Source: DYJK01 sp040755055
Lineage (GTDB): Bacteria; Bacteroidota; Ignavibacteria; Ignavibacteriales; Melioribacteraceae
DNA: 64,000 nucleotides
Reading direction: 5' to 3'
Assembly (NCBI GenBank): GCA_040755055.1
Contig: JBFMBS010000005.1
Location: 103,526 to 167,525 of the forward strand
Below the pieces are notes generated by a model. It worked only from the letters and a program-made list of their open reading frames with translations. It was not told the origin of the DNA and made no database searches. Below, one piece after another: positions 51,402 through 59,745 of the stretch. Position 1 is the first letter of the stretch. Every line of letters starts with the position of its first letter. The translations under genes and the position numbers were made by a program.

Positions 51402-51806
51402 AAATTGTATTTTCTCTTTTTTCCTTGCGCCTAATATTATGAGAGTTACAAAAATTAATATTGCAACTGAATCTATTAATGTATCGGTGATGGCACCCAC
51501 GTTTAATAACAACGTGCTTCCCATAATTACAGTCCACCGGGCAATTATTATTATAGCGATGAACCATGCCGTGAATTTTACTTTAGATTGATTTTTATAG
51601 AATGCCATACCAATGAATATAATTCCAAAGAGAAGATTTTCGACTGTAATTATATGCCAGACATAAAATATTATGATTTTTAAAGTTGAATCGATATTAC
51701 TTGAATCTATTTTGCTTAACACCGTATTCTTACCATTTAGTGCGTGTGTAAAGGAAAATAATATTGAAAGTATTCCAACAATTAAAAAATATGTATTCGT
51801 GATCAT
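51399..51806 (-). CDS. four-helix membrane protein, paralog of 50975-51358
   Basis: A 135-residue protein with four hydrophobic segments. Helix 1 has SILFSFTHALNGKNTVL and helix 2 has IFYVWHIITVENLLFGIIFIG, matching the HxxxG and WHI positions of the convergent neighbour. The basic tail is ARKKEKIQF. No known domain. The stop lies inside the end of repeat copy E. Confidence 0.7.
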   Translation of the reverse strand: MITNTYFLIVGILSILFSFTHALNGKNTVLSKIDSSNIDSTLKIIIFYVWHIITVENLLFGIIFIGMAFYKNQSKVKFTAWFIAIIIIARWTVIMGSTLLLNVGAITDTLIDSVAILIFVTLIILGARKKEKIQF

Positions 51807-51867
51807 ATGGTTTTATCCTATTTACAAATTTACTTTCGTTTAGATGCCTTACAATACTTAGGCGGTA

Positions 51868-52347
51868 TTAGTTTGTTTGTGCTACTACCTCTACTTCAAT
51901 TAATACATCTTTTAAGAATAATGATTGCACTCCAGCCAGGCTTGCACTCGGTGGATTTTCTTTATTAAAATATTTTGAACGCATTTCTCTTACGAGCGGC
52001 AAATATTCCGGCTTATAGTTTTTTATATAATATGTAACCTTGATTACGTCATTAAATGATGCGTTCACACTTTTCAAGGCAATATCTATATTCTTAAAAA
52101 CTTGATTAATTTGAACGCCCAGACTATCCTTTCCTACCAGTTCTCCTTTTTCATTAAAGGGAATCTGCCCGGAAATATAAATTGTTTTACCACCCTCGAC
52201 TGTTACAATTTGAGTATATGCATTGGTTTTAAATAATCCTTCCGGATTTATAAATTGTTTATTCATTGATTCTCTTTTTTCAACTTTCTGTTGACAACCA
52301 GTTATTAAAATTGATACAACAAAGAAGATCGAAAATAATTTTCTCAC
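51868..52347 (-). CDS. RidA/YjgF-family lipoprotein without the catalytic arginine
   Basis: A 159-residue protein with lipobox ILITGC at residues 13-18 and a RidA fold: TIYISGQIPFNEKGELVG, QVFKNIDIALKSVNASFNDVIKVTYYI, and the final strand VLIEVEVVAQ. In imine deaminases the PAR(S/T) Arg binds the carboxylate of the substrate. Here that segment reads NPPSASLAGV, with no Arg. An exported, probably catalytically divergent member. Confidence 0.83.
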   Translation of the reverse strand: MRKLFSIFFVVSILITGCQQKVEKRESMNKQFINPEGLFKTNAYTQIVTVEGGKTIYISGQIPFNEKGELVGKDSLGVQINQVFKNIDIALKSVNASFNDVIKVTYYIKNYKPEYLPLVREMRSKYFNKENPPSASLAGVQSLFLKDVLIEVEVVAQTN

Positions 52348-52390
52348 AACAATTAATTCTCCACAATATTATAAAGTGATAATAGTTACT

Positions 52391-53299
52391 TTATTTTGCA
52401 TATTTTTTAGTAAAATAATCCCAGACAGCTTTTGCTATATCAGCAATTATTTTTTGATTTGTTTGTTCATCTTCTTTGGAATTGCTTACAAACACACTCA
52501 AATAAAAGTAGTTTTTGTCAGGCAGAAAAACTATGCCTATATCATTCATTGCACCGGTAATGCCTTCCTCATTTTTGCCGGAGTGACCGGTTTTATGGGC
52601 AACAATTGTATTCGGAGTCAATTCGCCTCTTATACTTTTCTGTCCGACCTTAGTCCCTTTCATAGTTTCCCATAAAAAATTATAACTGTTTTCGGAAAGT
52701 AAGTTATTTTTATTTTCATAAAATTTAATAAGAGCCAGGTTTGCTGCTTTCGGTGTTGTCCAATTTTCAAATTGATTTTCCCATTTACTTTGTTGGGTTT
52801 TCTCATCGTATCTTATAGCGAAATCATAAACATTATTAGCATTCAGATATTTTTCAACAATTCCGGGACCTCCAATAAGTCTTAACAATAAATCGCAGCC
52901 AACATTATCGCTTTCCGAAACAGTATATTTTAAAATTTCAGATAATTTCATAACTGTCCCATCCGGATATTTATCGCGAATTGGGCTGTATAAATCCGGG
53001 GTTAAATCTTCTTTACTAATTCTAATATTCTGATCTATACTTAATTTGCCTTTATCAATCTCATTTAGAACTGCCAGTGCAATATGAAATTTAAATACAC
53101 TTTGCAGAGGGAATTTTTCGTCACCGTTTATTGATAATGTATCTTTTCCATTATAACCTTGAATGGCAATTCCTACAGTAGCTTTTTTACTTTCAATGAT
53201 TTGGTAAAGTTTTTGCCGCAAAGAATCAGACTTTTGCGCACAAGAAAGCGAGGTTAGAAATATGAAAAGCAGAAAATTCAGTTTAATTAGTTTTTTCAT
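52391..53299 (-). CDS. class A beta-lactamase, VEB/PER-like (subclass A2)
   Basis: A 302-residue exported serine beta-lactamase. Nucleophile motif SVFK at residues 67-70, SDN at 129-131, and HKTG at 234-237 are intact. The long omega-loop ending ENQFENWTTPKAA and the tail AHKTGHSG...NDIGIVFLPD closely follow VEB and PER enzymes, which hydrolyse extended-spectrum cephalosporins. A Glu in YDEKTQ sits where VEB has its general base. A Cys at position 20 could be a lipobox (LTSLSC). Spectrum of activity is not deducible here. Confidence 0.92.
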   Translation of the reverse strand: MKKLIKLNFLLFIFLTSLSCAQKSDSLRQKLYQIIESKKATVGIAIQGYNGKDTLSINGDEKFPLQSVFKFHIALAVLNEIDKGKLSIDQNIRISKEDLTPDLYSPIRDKYPDGTVMKLSEILKYTVSESDNVGCDLLLRLIGGPGIVEKYLNANNVYDFAIRYDEKTQQSKWENQFENWTTPKAANLALIKFYENKNNLLSENSYNFLWETMKGTKVGQKSIRGELTPNTIVAHKTGHSGKNEEGITGAMNDIGIVFLPDKNYFYLSVFVSNSKEDEQTNQKIIADIAKAVWDYFTKKYAK

Positions 53300-53538
53300 C
53301 TACTGCCTCTTTATTTTATAATATTGTTTATAACGACGTGGTTGCTATCCTAAAACATTCAATTTATAAATTCTGAATAAACTTCAATAGCTGATTAATT
53401 TAGAAATATATTTTTATTAATCTTCTATCGATTGAGCTTTATTGGATTAGTTTTTTTTGTTTGGTTAACCCCAGGTGTGCAATTGGTAGATGTTTGTTTA
53501 TCTAACTTGCTTGCACAAAACCTATGTTAAGTTTTGTC

Positions 53539-55386
53539 TTACTGTATTTCTAAAATCATTGCTGTTTTTCCGGGGACTTCAAGAATGTTTTTTACCTCTA
53601 TTACTTTATCCGAAATAATATCCTTAGCTTTAAATGTATCCGGTATCATTTCACCGTATCTATTCATGTCAAGGTTAACTTTATCTGTATTTTTATTCAA
53701 AACAATCATAACCTTTTCTTTGTCAGTGTATCTGAAATAAGTATAAACGTCGTTATTTTGCGGAGCGTAATGTTTGAATTTCCCATTGTGTATTACATTT
53801 TTATTTTTTCTCCAATTGAGCAATTTGGAAAAATAATGCTGCGCTTCTTTTTCTTGATCTGTTAGTCCTATTCCGGTAAAAGCATTTTTCGAATCGTCGC
53901 CCCAACCTCCGTAGAAATCTCCCCGTCTTTGACCGTCATTGCCGGATTTTTCGTTGGTCATCAATACTTCTGTTCCGTAATAAAACTGCGGTATTCCCCT
54001 CACCGTCATGTATAAGGCAATGCCAAGTTTCCAGTTGTCAAAATTCTTATTCAATCGTGAATAAAATCTGTCTAAGTCATGATTATCCGGGAATACAAGT
54101 AAATTATTTGGATGTGGGAAATGATAATCCTGAGCAATGCTTTGGTAGGTATCCCGCCACGAAGAAAACCATGCATTGGTATAAGAAAAACTTTTGACGA
54201 TATTTTCATTCAAAGCAAAATCCATTAAAGTCGGCAAATAACATTTATATCCATCTCTATTGACCTTATCAATTTGCCAATAGCTTACCCAGTCTGCCAG
54301 CCCGGTCATTTCTTCACCAACAATATTGAAGTTGGGATATTCATCTAAAATTGCTTTTGTCCATCTTGCTAAGAAATCTTTATCCGAGTAAGAAAAAGTA
54401 TCTTCTCTTAATCCTGAAATCCCGGCGTACTCTATCCACCAAATTGTATTTTGTATAAGATACTTTGCCGTTAACGGATACTTTTGATTCAAGTCCGGCA
54501 TATGTTTATCAAACCAGCCGTCTGCATATTCTTGCTTATCTATTTCTGCAGCGTAGGGATCAAACAAAGTTGATTTTTGAAAATTACACCGGGTTTGAGT
54601 GTCGGAAAAATTAATCCATTCCTTTGAGGGCAAGTCTTTAATAAAATAATTTTCAGCACCGCAATGATTTAAAACCACATCCCATATTACGCCGATACTT
54701 CTTTTCTTTGCCTCTTGCACTAAATTTTTGAAGTCTTCGTTTGTTCCAAAACGAGGATCAATTTTATAAAAATCGGTTATAGCATAACCGTGGTAAGAAT
54801 ATTCCGGTTGATTATTTTCAATCAGCGGGGTATTCCAGATTTGTGTGAAGCCCAATGATTTAATATAATCTAAGTGATTGATTATACCCTGTATATCTCC
54901 GCCATGTCTTTTATATTCAATCGACCGATCGACAACATTTTCAGTCATACTTGGAACGGCATCATTTTTAACATCCCCATTTGAAAATCGATCCGGAACA
55001 ATTAATAGTATAGCATCTTTGTTGCTAAAGCTGCTTCGGTCTGCACTATTTTTTTCTCTCTCCAGCAATGAAAAATCTTTGGACAAAATAATTTTATTGT
55101 TCGATAAAAAATTGATTTTAATGTTCCCGGCTTTTGCGGCTGGGGTAATTTTTATCGTGAAGAATAAATAGTTTTTGTTTTCTGTTTTTTCCGTGCCGAT
55201 TAGTTCAACACCGGTGTAATTTAAAGACGGTTGCAACTCAGAAATATTATCACCATAAACGAGTAATGTTACACAATCCCACTTCATGTTTACCCACCAG
55301 TTAGGGGGTTCTATCCGGGAAATGGTTTGGGAAAAGTATGTTGGGTGAAGTAGTAGAAGCAGTAGTAAGCTGATTATTTTTTTCAT
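53539..55386 (-). CDS. secreted GH13 enzyme (neopullulanase/cyclomaltodextrinase-like)
   Basis: A 615-residue alpha-amylase family protein with signal peptide ending HPTYFSQ and an N-terminal Ig-like cyclomaltodextrinase domain (about 20-115). The barrel shows region I DVVLNHCG, region II GLREDTFSY with the nucleophile Asp, region III IVGEEM with the acid Glu, and region IV FPDNHDLDRF. The usual GFRID is GLRED here. It degrades alpha-glucans. It is not next to GH97 or a SusC/SusD pair. Confidence 0.92.
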   Translation of the reverse strand: MKKIISLLLLLLLHPTYFSQTISRIEPPNWWVNMKWDCVTLLVYGDNISELQPSLNYTGVELIGTEKTENKNYLFFTIKITPAAKAGNIKINFLSNNKIILSKDFSLLEREKNSADRSSFSNKDAILLIVPDRFSNGDVKNDAVPSMTENVVDRSIEYKRHGGDIQGIINHLDYIKSLGFTQIWNTPLIENNQPEYSYHGYAITDFYKIDPRFGTNEDFKNLVQEAKKRSIGVIWDVVLNHCGAENYFIKDLPSKEWINFSDTQTRCNFQKSTLFDPYAAEIDKQEYADGWFDKHMPDLNQKYPLTAKYLIQNTIWWIEYAGISGLREDTFSYSDKDFLARWTKAILDEYPNFNIVGEEMTGLADWVSYWQIDKVNRDGYKCYLPTLMDFALNENIVKSFSYTNAWFSSWRDTYQSIAQDYHFPHPNNLLVFPDNHDLDRFYSRLNKNFDNWKLGIALYMTVRGIPQFYYGTEVLMTNEKSGNDGQRRGDFYGGWGDDSKNAFTGIGLTDQEKEAQHYFSKLLNWRKNKNVIHNGKFKHYAPQNNDVYTYFRYTDKEKVMIVLNKNTDKVNLDMNRYGEMIPDTFKAKDIISDKVIEVKNILEVPGKTAMILEIQ

Positions 55387-55641
55387 TTTAACCTGATTTT
55401 TAATTAGTGATAGTTTGTCGATTAATTAAATAAATGAATACAATCAACCATATTAATCGAAACGTAATAATAATAGTTAGATTCTAACATGAAAACAATA
55501 AGCTAAGTATCGATGCAATAGAAAAGTAGTCACAATGCTTTTCAACATTGTTTTGACAACTGCTGACAAAATTATGATTATCGAAATAAATACTTTTCTC
55601 GTAAGCGGAGCTTTCCTCGCTATTACTAAATATATTTCTTT

Positions 55642-56436
55642 TTATAATCCGGCGATTTCACTCAAAATCTGTTTTGTTATTTCTTTTCGTCCTTTCAAGA
55701 AGTTTGAATTATTGTCTTCCGCTGCTTTTAATAATCTTGTCGCAAAAAAATATACATTGTCTTTGGTTTCCACATAGCCGACCCACCAACCAATATCAAT
55801 TCCGTTTTTTCTTGTCCAACCGGTTTTGTCTCTAAAGAGGTAGTTATCTGTCTTTTCGGATATCATAATATCTTTCACTTTCTCTATGGTCTGTTTAGAA
55901 AACTGAAGATTGTTGTCGTATAGTTTTATTAGAAACTCTATTTGGTTTTGAGGTGTAATGGCAAATTCTCCGTAGTTCCAGAAGTCTGTCCCTTGTTCGG
56001 AAAAGTTTCCATTACCATATTCACACTGGCTGAGTGTCTTTTGGTAGCGTTGTCGTCCGATTCGTTTGGCTACTTCTACATAAAACCAAATGGTAGAATT
56101 TTTAAAAGCGTTTTTTAAATCTGTATCTTTATTCCAAGAATCCACAACATTTCCCAAATGTAATTTTTGCTCTCCGTCCCATTTGATTATTTCGTTTTCA
56201 TCCTGAACAGCTTTGCATTCAAGAGCAAGAAGTGAATTTGGAATTTTAAACGTTGATGCCGGTAAAGTTGGTGTTTCTGCGTCTTGATTGTCCGTAAAAA
56301 TCCATCTTTTATTTTTATAGTCATAAATAGTGGTGCTGCCTTTCAGTCCTAAACTGTCAAAATATTTTTGAAAGTCCGTTTGTCCGTAAGTGTTGACGGC
56401 ACATACGATCAATATAAGAGTAAGTATTTTTTTCAT
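55642..56436 (-). CDS. class D (OXA-type) beta-lactamase
   Basis: A 264-residue exported enzyme with nucleophile motif STFK at residues 61-64, YGN at 140-142 and KTG at 204-206. The SxV motif is read as STI (114-116), a mild deviation. The WxxG region is present as FWNYGEFAI. The signal peptide ends NTYGQ. A small lipoprotein-like frame precedes it by 14 bp on the same strand. Together with the class A enzyme 2.3 kb away it gives two unrelated serine beta-lactamases. Confidence 0.93.
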   Translation of the reverse strand: MKKILTLILIVCAVNTYGQTDFQKYFDSLGLKGSTTIYDYKNKRWIFTDNQDAETPTLPASTFKIPNSLLALECKAVQDENEIIKWDGEQKLHLGNVVDSWNKDTDLKNAFKNSTIWFYVEVAKRIGRQRYQKTLSQCEYGNGNFSEQGTDFWNYGEFAITPQNQIEFLIKLYDNNLQFSKQTIEKVKDIMISEKTDNYLFRDKTGWTRKNGIDIGWWVGYVETKDNVYFFATRLLKAAEDNNSNFLKGRKEITKQILSEIAGL

Positions 56437-56450
56437 TTGCTCTCTCTTTT

Positions 56451-56609
56451 TTACAATAATTTCCGACTCTGTTTTTGTTTCGGCATCTTTTTTCGTTTTA
56501 AATTTGAATCTGGTATGCTAAATGAAATATTCTGTGCGGGCAAAGATAATTCAGAACAGGAAAGTAGCGCAAGTGAAAAAATGATTATATAAAGATATCC
56601 AGCTTTCAT
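56451..56609 (-). CDS. small putative lipoprotein upstream of the class D beta-lactamase
   Basis: A 52-residue frame: hydrophobic leader LYIIIFSLALLSC with a lipobox-like ending, a short segment SELSLPAQNISFSIPDS, and a basic tail KRKKMPKQKQSRKLL. Its stop is 14 bp before the beta-lactamase ATG, which has an AGAGAGAG SD between them. Function unknown. The gap 56610-56776 behind it shows no gene. Confidence 0.5.
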   Translation of the reverse strand: MKAGYLYIIIFSLALLSCSELSLPAQNISFSIPDSNLKRKKMPKQKQSRKLL

Positions 56610-56776
56610 TTATTCACTCACACTATTAATAAAGAAGGTAGAGATTTTCTAAATTGTTTTTTACTTTTTGATTATTATACATTCTGATTGACTTTTGTAT
56701 TTCATTAATCAACTAATCTGGAATTGTATTCATACTTCAACCAGAATTTACTGCCTTCACTTTTTTGCGCTACACT

Positions 56777-57688
56777 TTACCAAGGACTCGGCTGAGCTTT
56801 ACCAGTGGTGATCAGCTTGAATAAATTGCCGTTTACAAGTAAGCCCCAAGCATTAGAGCATTCGTTATAACACTGAGAGTTTGATACCAGACCTTTATGT
56901 GTAAAGCAGACTTCTGTTTTGTCGCCTTTTCTGTCAATCTCAAAAACAATGTCTGTGCCTTTCCACTCGCTCTTATCTTTAACGAAACTTAGTGAAGCAT
57001 CTAATACGTGCCAAACAACTTTTTTGCCGGGAATGAATTCTGTTATTTTCTGTTTGGAATAGTGAATGTCTTGAACTCGATACGTGAATTCGTCACCGCT
57101 TTTGTTGGTTTCGCCATTAATTTCTCCGGACCACCATCCGCGGACATTATTAACAGCAGCAAAGACTTCTTCGGGGGATTGGTCAACAGTAAAGGAAGCT
57201 GTAAAATTTTTATTACTCATTTCGCGAGCTTTGTTAACAACTTCTTCAATTGGATTTGGGTTACCTTTCCCCTTTGTAATCAGGTCGTGCAGACTACCGG
57301 TTATGTACTCTCCCCACGCTTCCGAGCAAACATTGTAGCATTCGTATGAAGGCACAAGTCCAACATGAGTAAAGCGAACCTCTGTCTTGCTGCCTTTCCC
57401 GTTGATTTCAAAGACAACATTTGTGCCCTTCCATTCGCTTTTGTCTTTTGTGAAATTGAAATAGTTGTCCACAACATGCCAAGCGACTTTCCTACCGGGC
57501 ACGAGTTCGGTGATTTTGAATTTGCAGCGGTGAACATCTTTGTAATGGTAGTTGAACTCTGCACCGGGCTTGTCGGTATCACCTTCAATTGCTTCCGACC
57601 ACCAGCCGCGAACGTTATTTATAGCATCGAAAACTTCTCTCGGAGTCCGGTCAACTAAAATAGTGGTAGTGAAATTTTTATTTGGCAT
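56777..57688 (-). CDS. tandem SRPBCC (AHSA1-like) domain protein
   Basis: A 303-residue soluble protein made of two copies of one 150-residue unit. Both begin NKNFT and have PxEVFxAxNNVRGWWS, then KITExxPGxKVxWHV and DKSEWKGTxxVFEI, and end CYNxCSxAWG followed by a short linker. The second unit starts at a Met in AREMSNKNFT, so it is an in-frame duplication of a whole gene. The fold binds hydrophobic ligands. Function unknown. Confidence 0.88.
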   Translation of the reverse strand: MPNKNFTTTILVDRTPREVFDAINNVRGWWSEAIEGDTDKPGAEFNYHYKDVHRCKFKITELVPGRKVAWHVVDNYFNFTKDKSEWKGTNVVFEINGKGSKTEVRFTHVGLVPSYECYNVCSEAWGEYITGSLHDLITKGKGNPNPIEEVVNKAREMSNKNFTASFTVDQSPEEVFAAVNNVRGWWSGEINGETNKSGDEFTYRVQDIHYSKQKITEFIPGKKVVWHVLDASLSFVKDKSEWKGTDIVFEIDRKGDKTEVCFTHKGLVSNSQCYNECSNAWGLLVNGNLFKLITTGKAQPSPW

Positions 57689-57841
57689 AGCTTTACCTTT
57701 CTTGTTATTAATCTTTTGAATTCTTGTAAGTTATGCCGGTAAATCTATTGTCCAAATATTACTTTGTCGAGGTGTAAAATGGACTTTATAACGGGTTGAT
57801 TTGGACACGGTGATTTTTCTATCTTTGTCAAAACAAATTCT

Positions 57842-58822
57842 ATGAAACATCTTACCATATTAGTCCCTAACGGGCAAAACAACCTTAGCAGTATTGTGGG
57901 TGCTTACAAGATATTTACAAGAGCCAATAAGTATTGGAAAGAAGCCGGCAGAAAGGAATTGTTTAAAATCGAATTGGCCGGTACCTCGAAAAAAGTGGAA
58001 TTCTATGACGGCTTGTTTACGGTAAAACCGCAGAGGAACATTTCGGCAATAACCAAAACCGATCTTATAATTATTCCTTCGTTGAATCATGATTACCAAA
58101 ATGCCGTAACCGGAAATGGATTGCTGATTAAATGGATCGAGAAACAATATAAGAAAGGTGCAGAAGTTGCGAGTATCTGCACCGGCGCATTCATGCTTGC
58201 GTCATCGGGATTGCTGGACGGGAAAAGCTGCTCTACACATTGGGCTGCTGCGGATAATTTTAGAAGTATGTTTCCAAAAGTGAACTTGCAAACCGATAAA
58301 TTGATTACCGACGAAAATGGAATTTATACGAATGGCGGTGCGTATTCTTTCTTGAACTTGATGATCTACCTTGTGGAGAAATATTACGACAGACAAACAG
58401 CAATTTTTTGCTCTAAGGTATTCCAGATCGAAATGGACAGGCAGAGTCAGTCGGCATTCACAATATTTACGGGACAGAAACTGCATGGTGATGAAGTAGT
58501 AAAAAAAGCACAAGAATATATTGAAAGTAAATTAACTGAAAAAATATCAGCTGAGTATTTGTCTTCTAAGTTCTCGGTAAGCCGACGAAACTTTGATAGA
58601 AGGTTCATCAAAGCGACTGGGAATACACCTTATGAATATTCACAGAGAGTAAAAATTGAATCGGCAAAAAAAGCATTTGAAACCAGCCGCAAAACAATTA
58701 ATGAAGTAATGTATGAAGTAGGATATTCGGATGAAAAGGCGTTCCGCGAGGTGTTCAGAAAAATTACTGGCATCTCGCCGCTGGAATACAGAAACAGATA
58801 CAATAAAGAAGCTGTGGTTTGA
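57842..58822 (+). CDS. AraC-family regulator with DJ-1/PfpI sensor domain (FtrA-like)
   Basis: A 326-residue transcription factor. The N-terminal DJ-1/PfpI domain (residues 3-190) includes VASICTGAFMLASSGLLDGKSCSTHW, with the Cys in the nucleophile elbow position. The C-terminal AraC domain contains LSSKFSVSRRNFDRRFIKATG and the second helix-turn-helix INEVMYEVGYSDEKAFREVFRKITGISPLEYR (given in part). It is divergent from the SRPBCC gene, which it may regulate. Confidence 0.9.
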   Translation: MKHLTILVPNGQNNLSSIVGAYKIFTRANKYWKEAGRKELFKIELAGTSKKVEFYDGLFTVKPQRNISAITKTDLIIIPSLNHDYQNAVTGNGLLIKWIEKQYKKGAEVASICTGAFMLASSGLLDGKSCSTHWAAADNFRSMFPKVNLQTDKLITDENGIYTNGGAYSFLNLMIYLVEKYYDRQTAIFCSKVFQIEMDRQSQSAFTIFTGQKLHGDEVVKKAQEYIESKLTEKISAEYLSSKFSVSRRNFDRRFIKATGNTPYEYSQRVKIESAKKAFETSRKTINEVMYEVGYSDEKAFREVFRKITGISPLEYRNRYNKEAVV

Positions 58823-59073
58823 AAAAATGAAAGCCGGTTAATAGTCTGTCAGTTTGAAGATTGAGCAGTTGCAAATAAACTTACAGTTAGTATCGTTAAA
58901 AACAGAGCCAACTTTTTAAATTGGCAATAGATAACCGGTAAACAAACTGTTCTAGAAACGTGATTTCACTCTGAAGCAACCGAGTTAAGGCAGAAAATAT
59001 TGTTATAAAGGTGCTTGAATGTTTCTGCTGATGTAATTACATTGTAACCACTTATTAATATGAAAGAATAAAA

Positions 59074-59331
59074 ATGAAGACAAAAGTTGTAAAAATTGGT
59101 AATTCACGAGGAATACGGATTCCAAAATCAGTAATTCACGAAAGCGGCTTGAGAGATGAAGTCGAACTTGAAATCAATGACGGCAACATAGTTATAAAGC
59201 CAGTATCAACAACAAGAGAAAACTGGGACACAGCTTTTAAGAAAATGGCAAAAAAACAAGACGATATACTATTAGATAGCGAAGCCGTGCTCAATCAATC
59301 GAAATGGGATAAAGAGGAATGGGAGTGGTAG
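59074..59331 (+). CDS. mazE: MazE/AbrB-family antitoxin
   Basis: An 85-residue protein: KVVKIGNSRGIRIPKSVI is the swapped-hairpin AbrB DNA-binding domain, followed by an acidic tail with LLDSEAVLNQSKWDKEEWEW that would inhibit the toxin. It lies immediately before MazF: its stop is followed directly by the toxin ATG. It autoregulates the pair by family analogy. Confidence 0.92.
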   Translation: MKTKVVKIGNSRGIRIPKSVIHESGLRDEVELEINDGNIVIKPVSTTRENWDTAFKKMAKKQDDILLDSEAVLNQSKWDKEEWEW

Positions 59332-59652
59332 ATGTTTTCTCGTTTTGAAGTCTATTATGTTAATTTGGACCCCACAATAGGAAGTGAAATAAGGAAAACA
59401 CGGCCATGTGTTATTATCTCGCCCAATGAAATGAATTATAATATTACTACTGTTATTATAGCTCCGTTGACATCTAAGTTACGTAATTATCCCACCCGTG
59501 TTCCTTGCAAAATTGAAGGTAAGCAAGGTCAAATTGTATTGGACCAAATCAGAACTGTTGATAAAGCGAGATTAGTAAAAAAAATAGACACACTGAATAA
59601 ATTAACTCAGGCAAAAGTTCTCAGTGTTTTAAAAGAAATGTTTTCTGAATGA
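59332..59652 (+). CDS. mazF: MazF-family endoribonuclease toxin
   Basis: A 106-residue mRNA interferase. FEVYYVNLDPTIGSEIRKTRPCVIIS holds the catalytic Arg, and VIIAPLTSK the Thr. GQIVLDQIRTVDKARLVKKI is the last conserved strand and helix. Cleavage specificity cannot be read. It forms a two-gene operon with mazE and has no spacer. Confidence 0.95.
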   Translation: MFSRFEVYYVNLDPTIGSEIRKTRPCVIISPNEMNYNITTVIIAPLTSKLRNYPTRVPCKIEGKQGQIVLDQIRTVDKARLVKKIDTLNKLTQAKVLSVLKEMFSE

Positions 59653-59745
59653 AAGTCTTAAGATTATTCAGCCGATGTAGATAATAAGGAGTTGGAATGA
59701 AGTCCCCTTCCGCCGATATCTCGCTCCAGTGAAGCTGTTAAAAAA

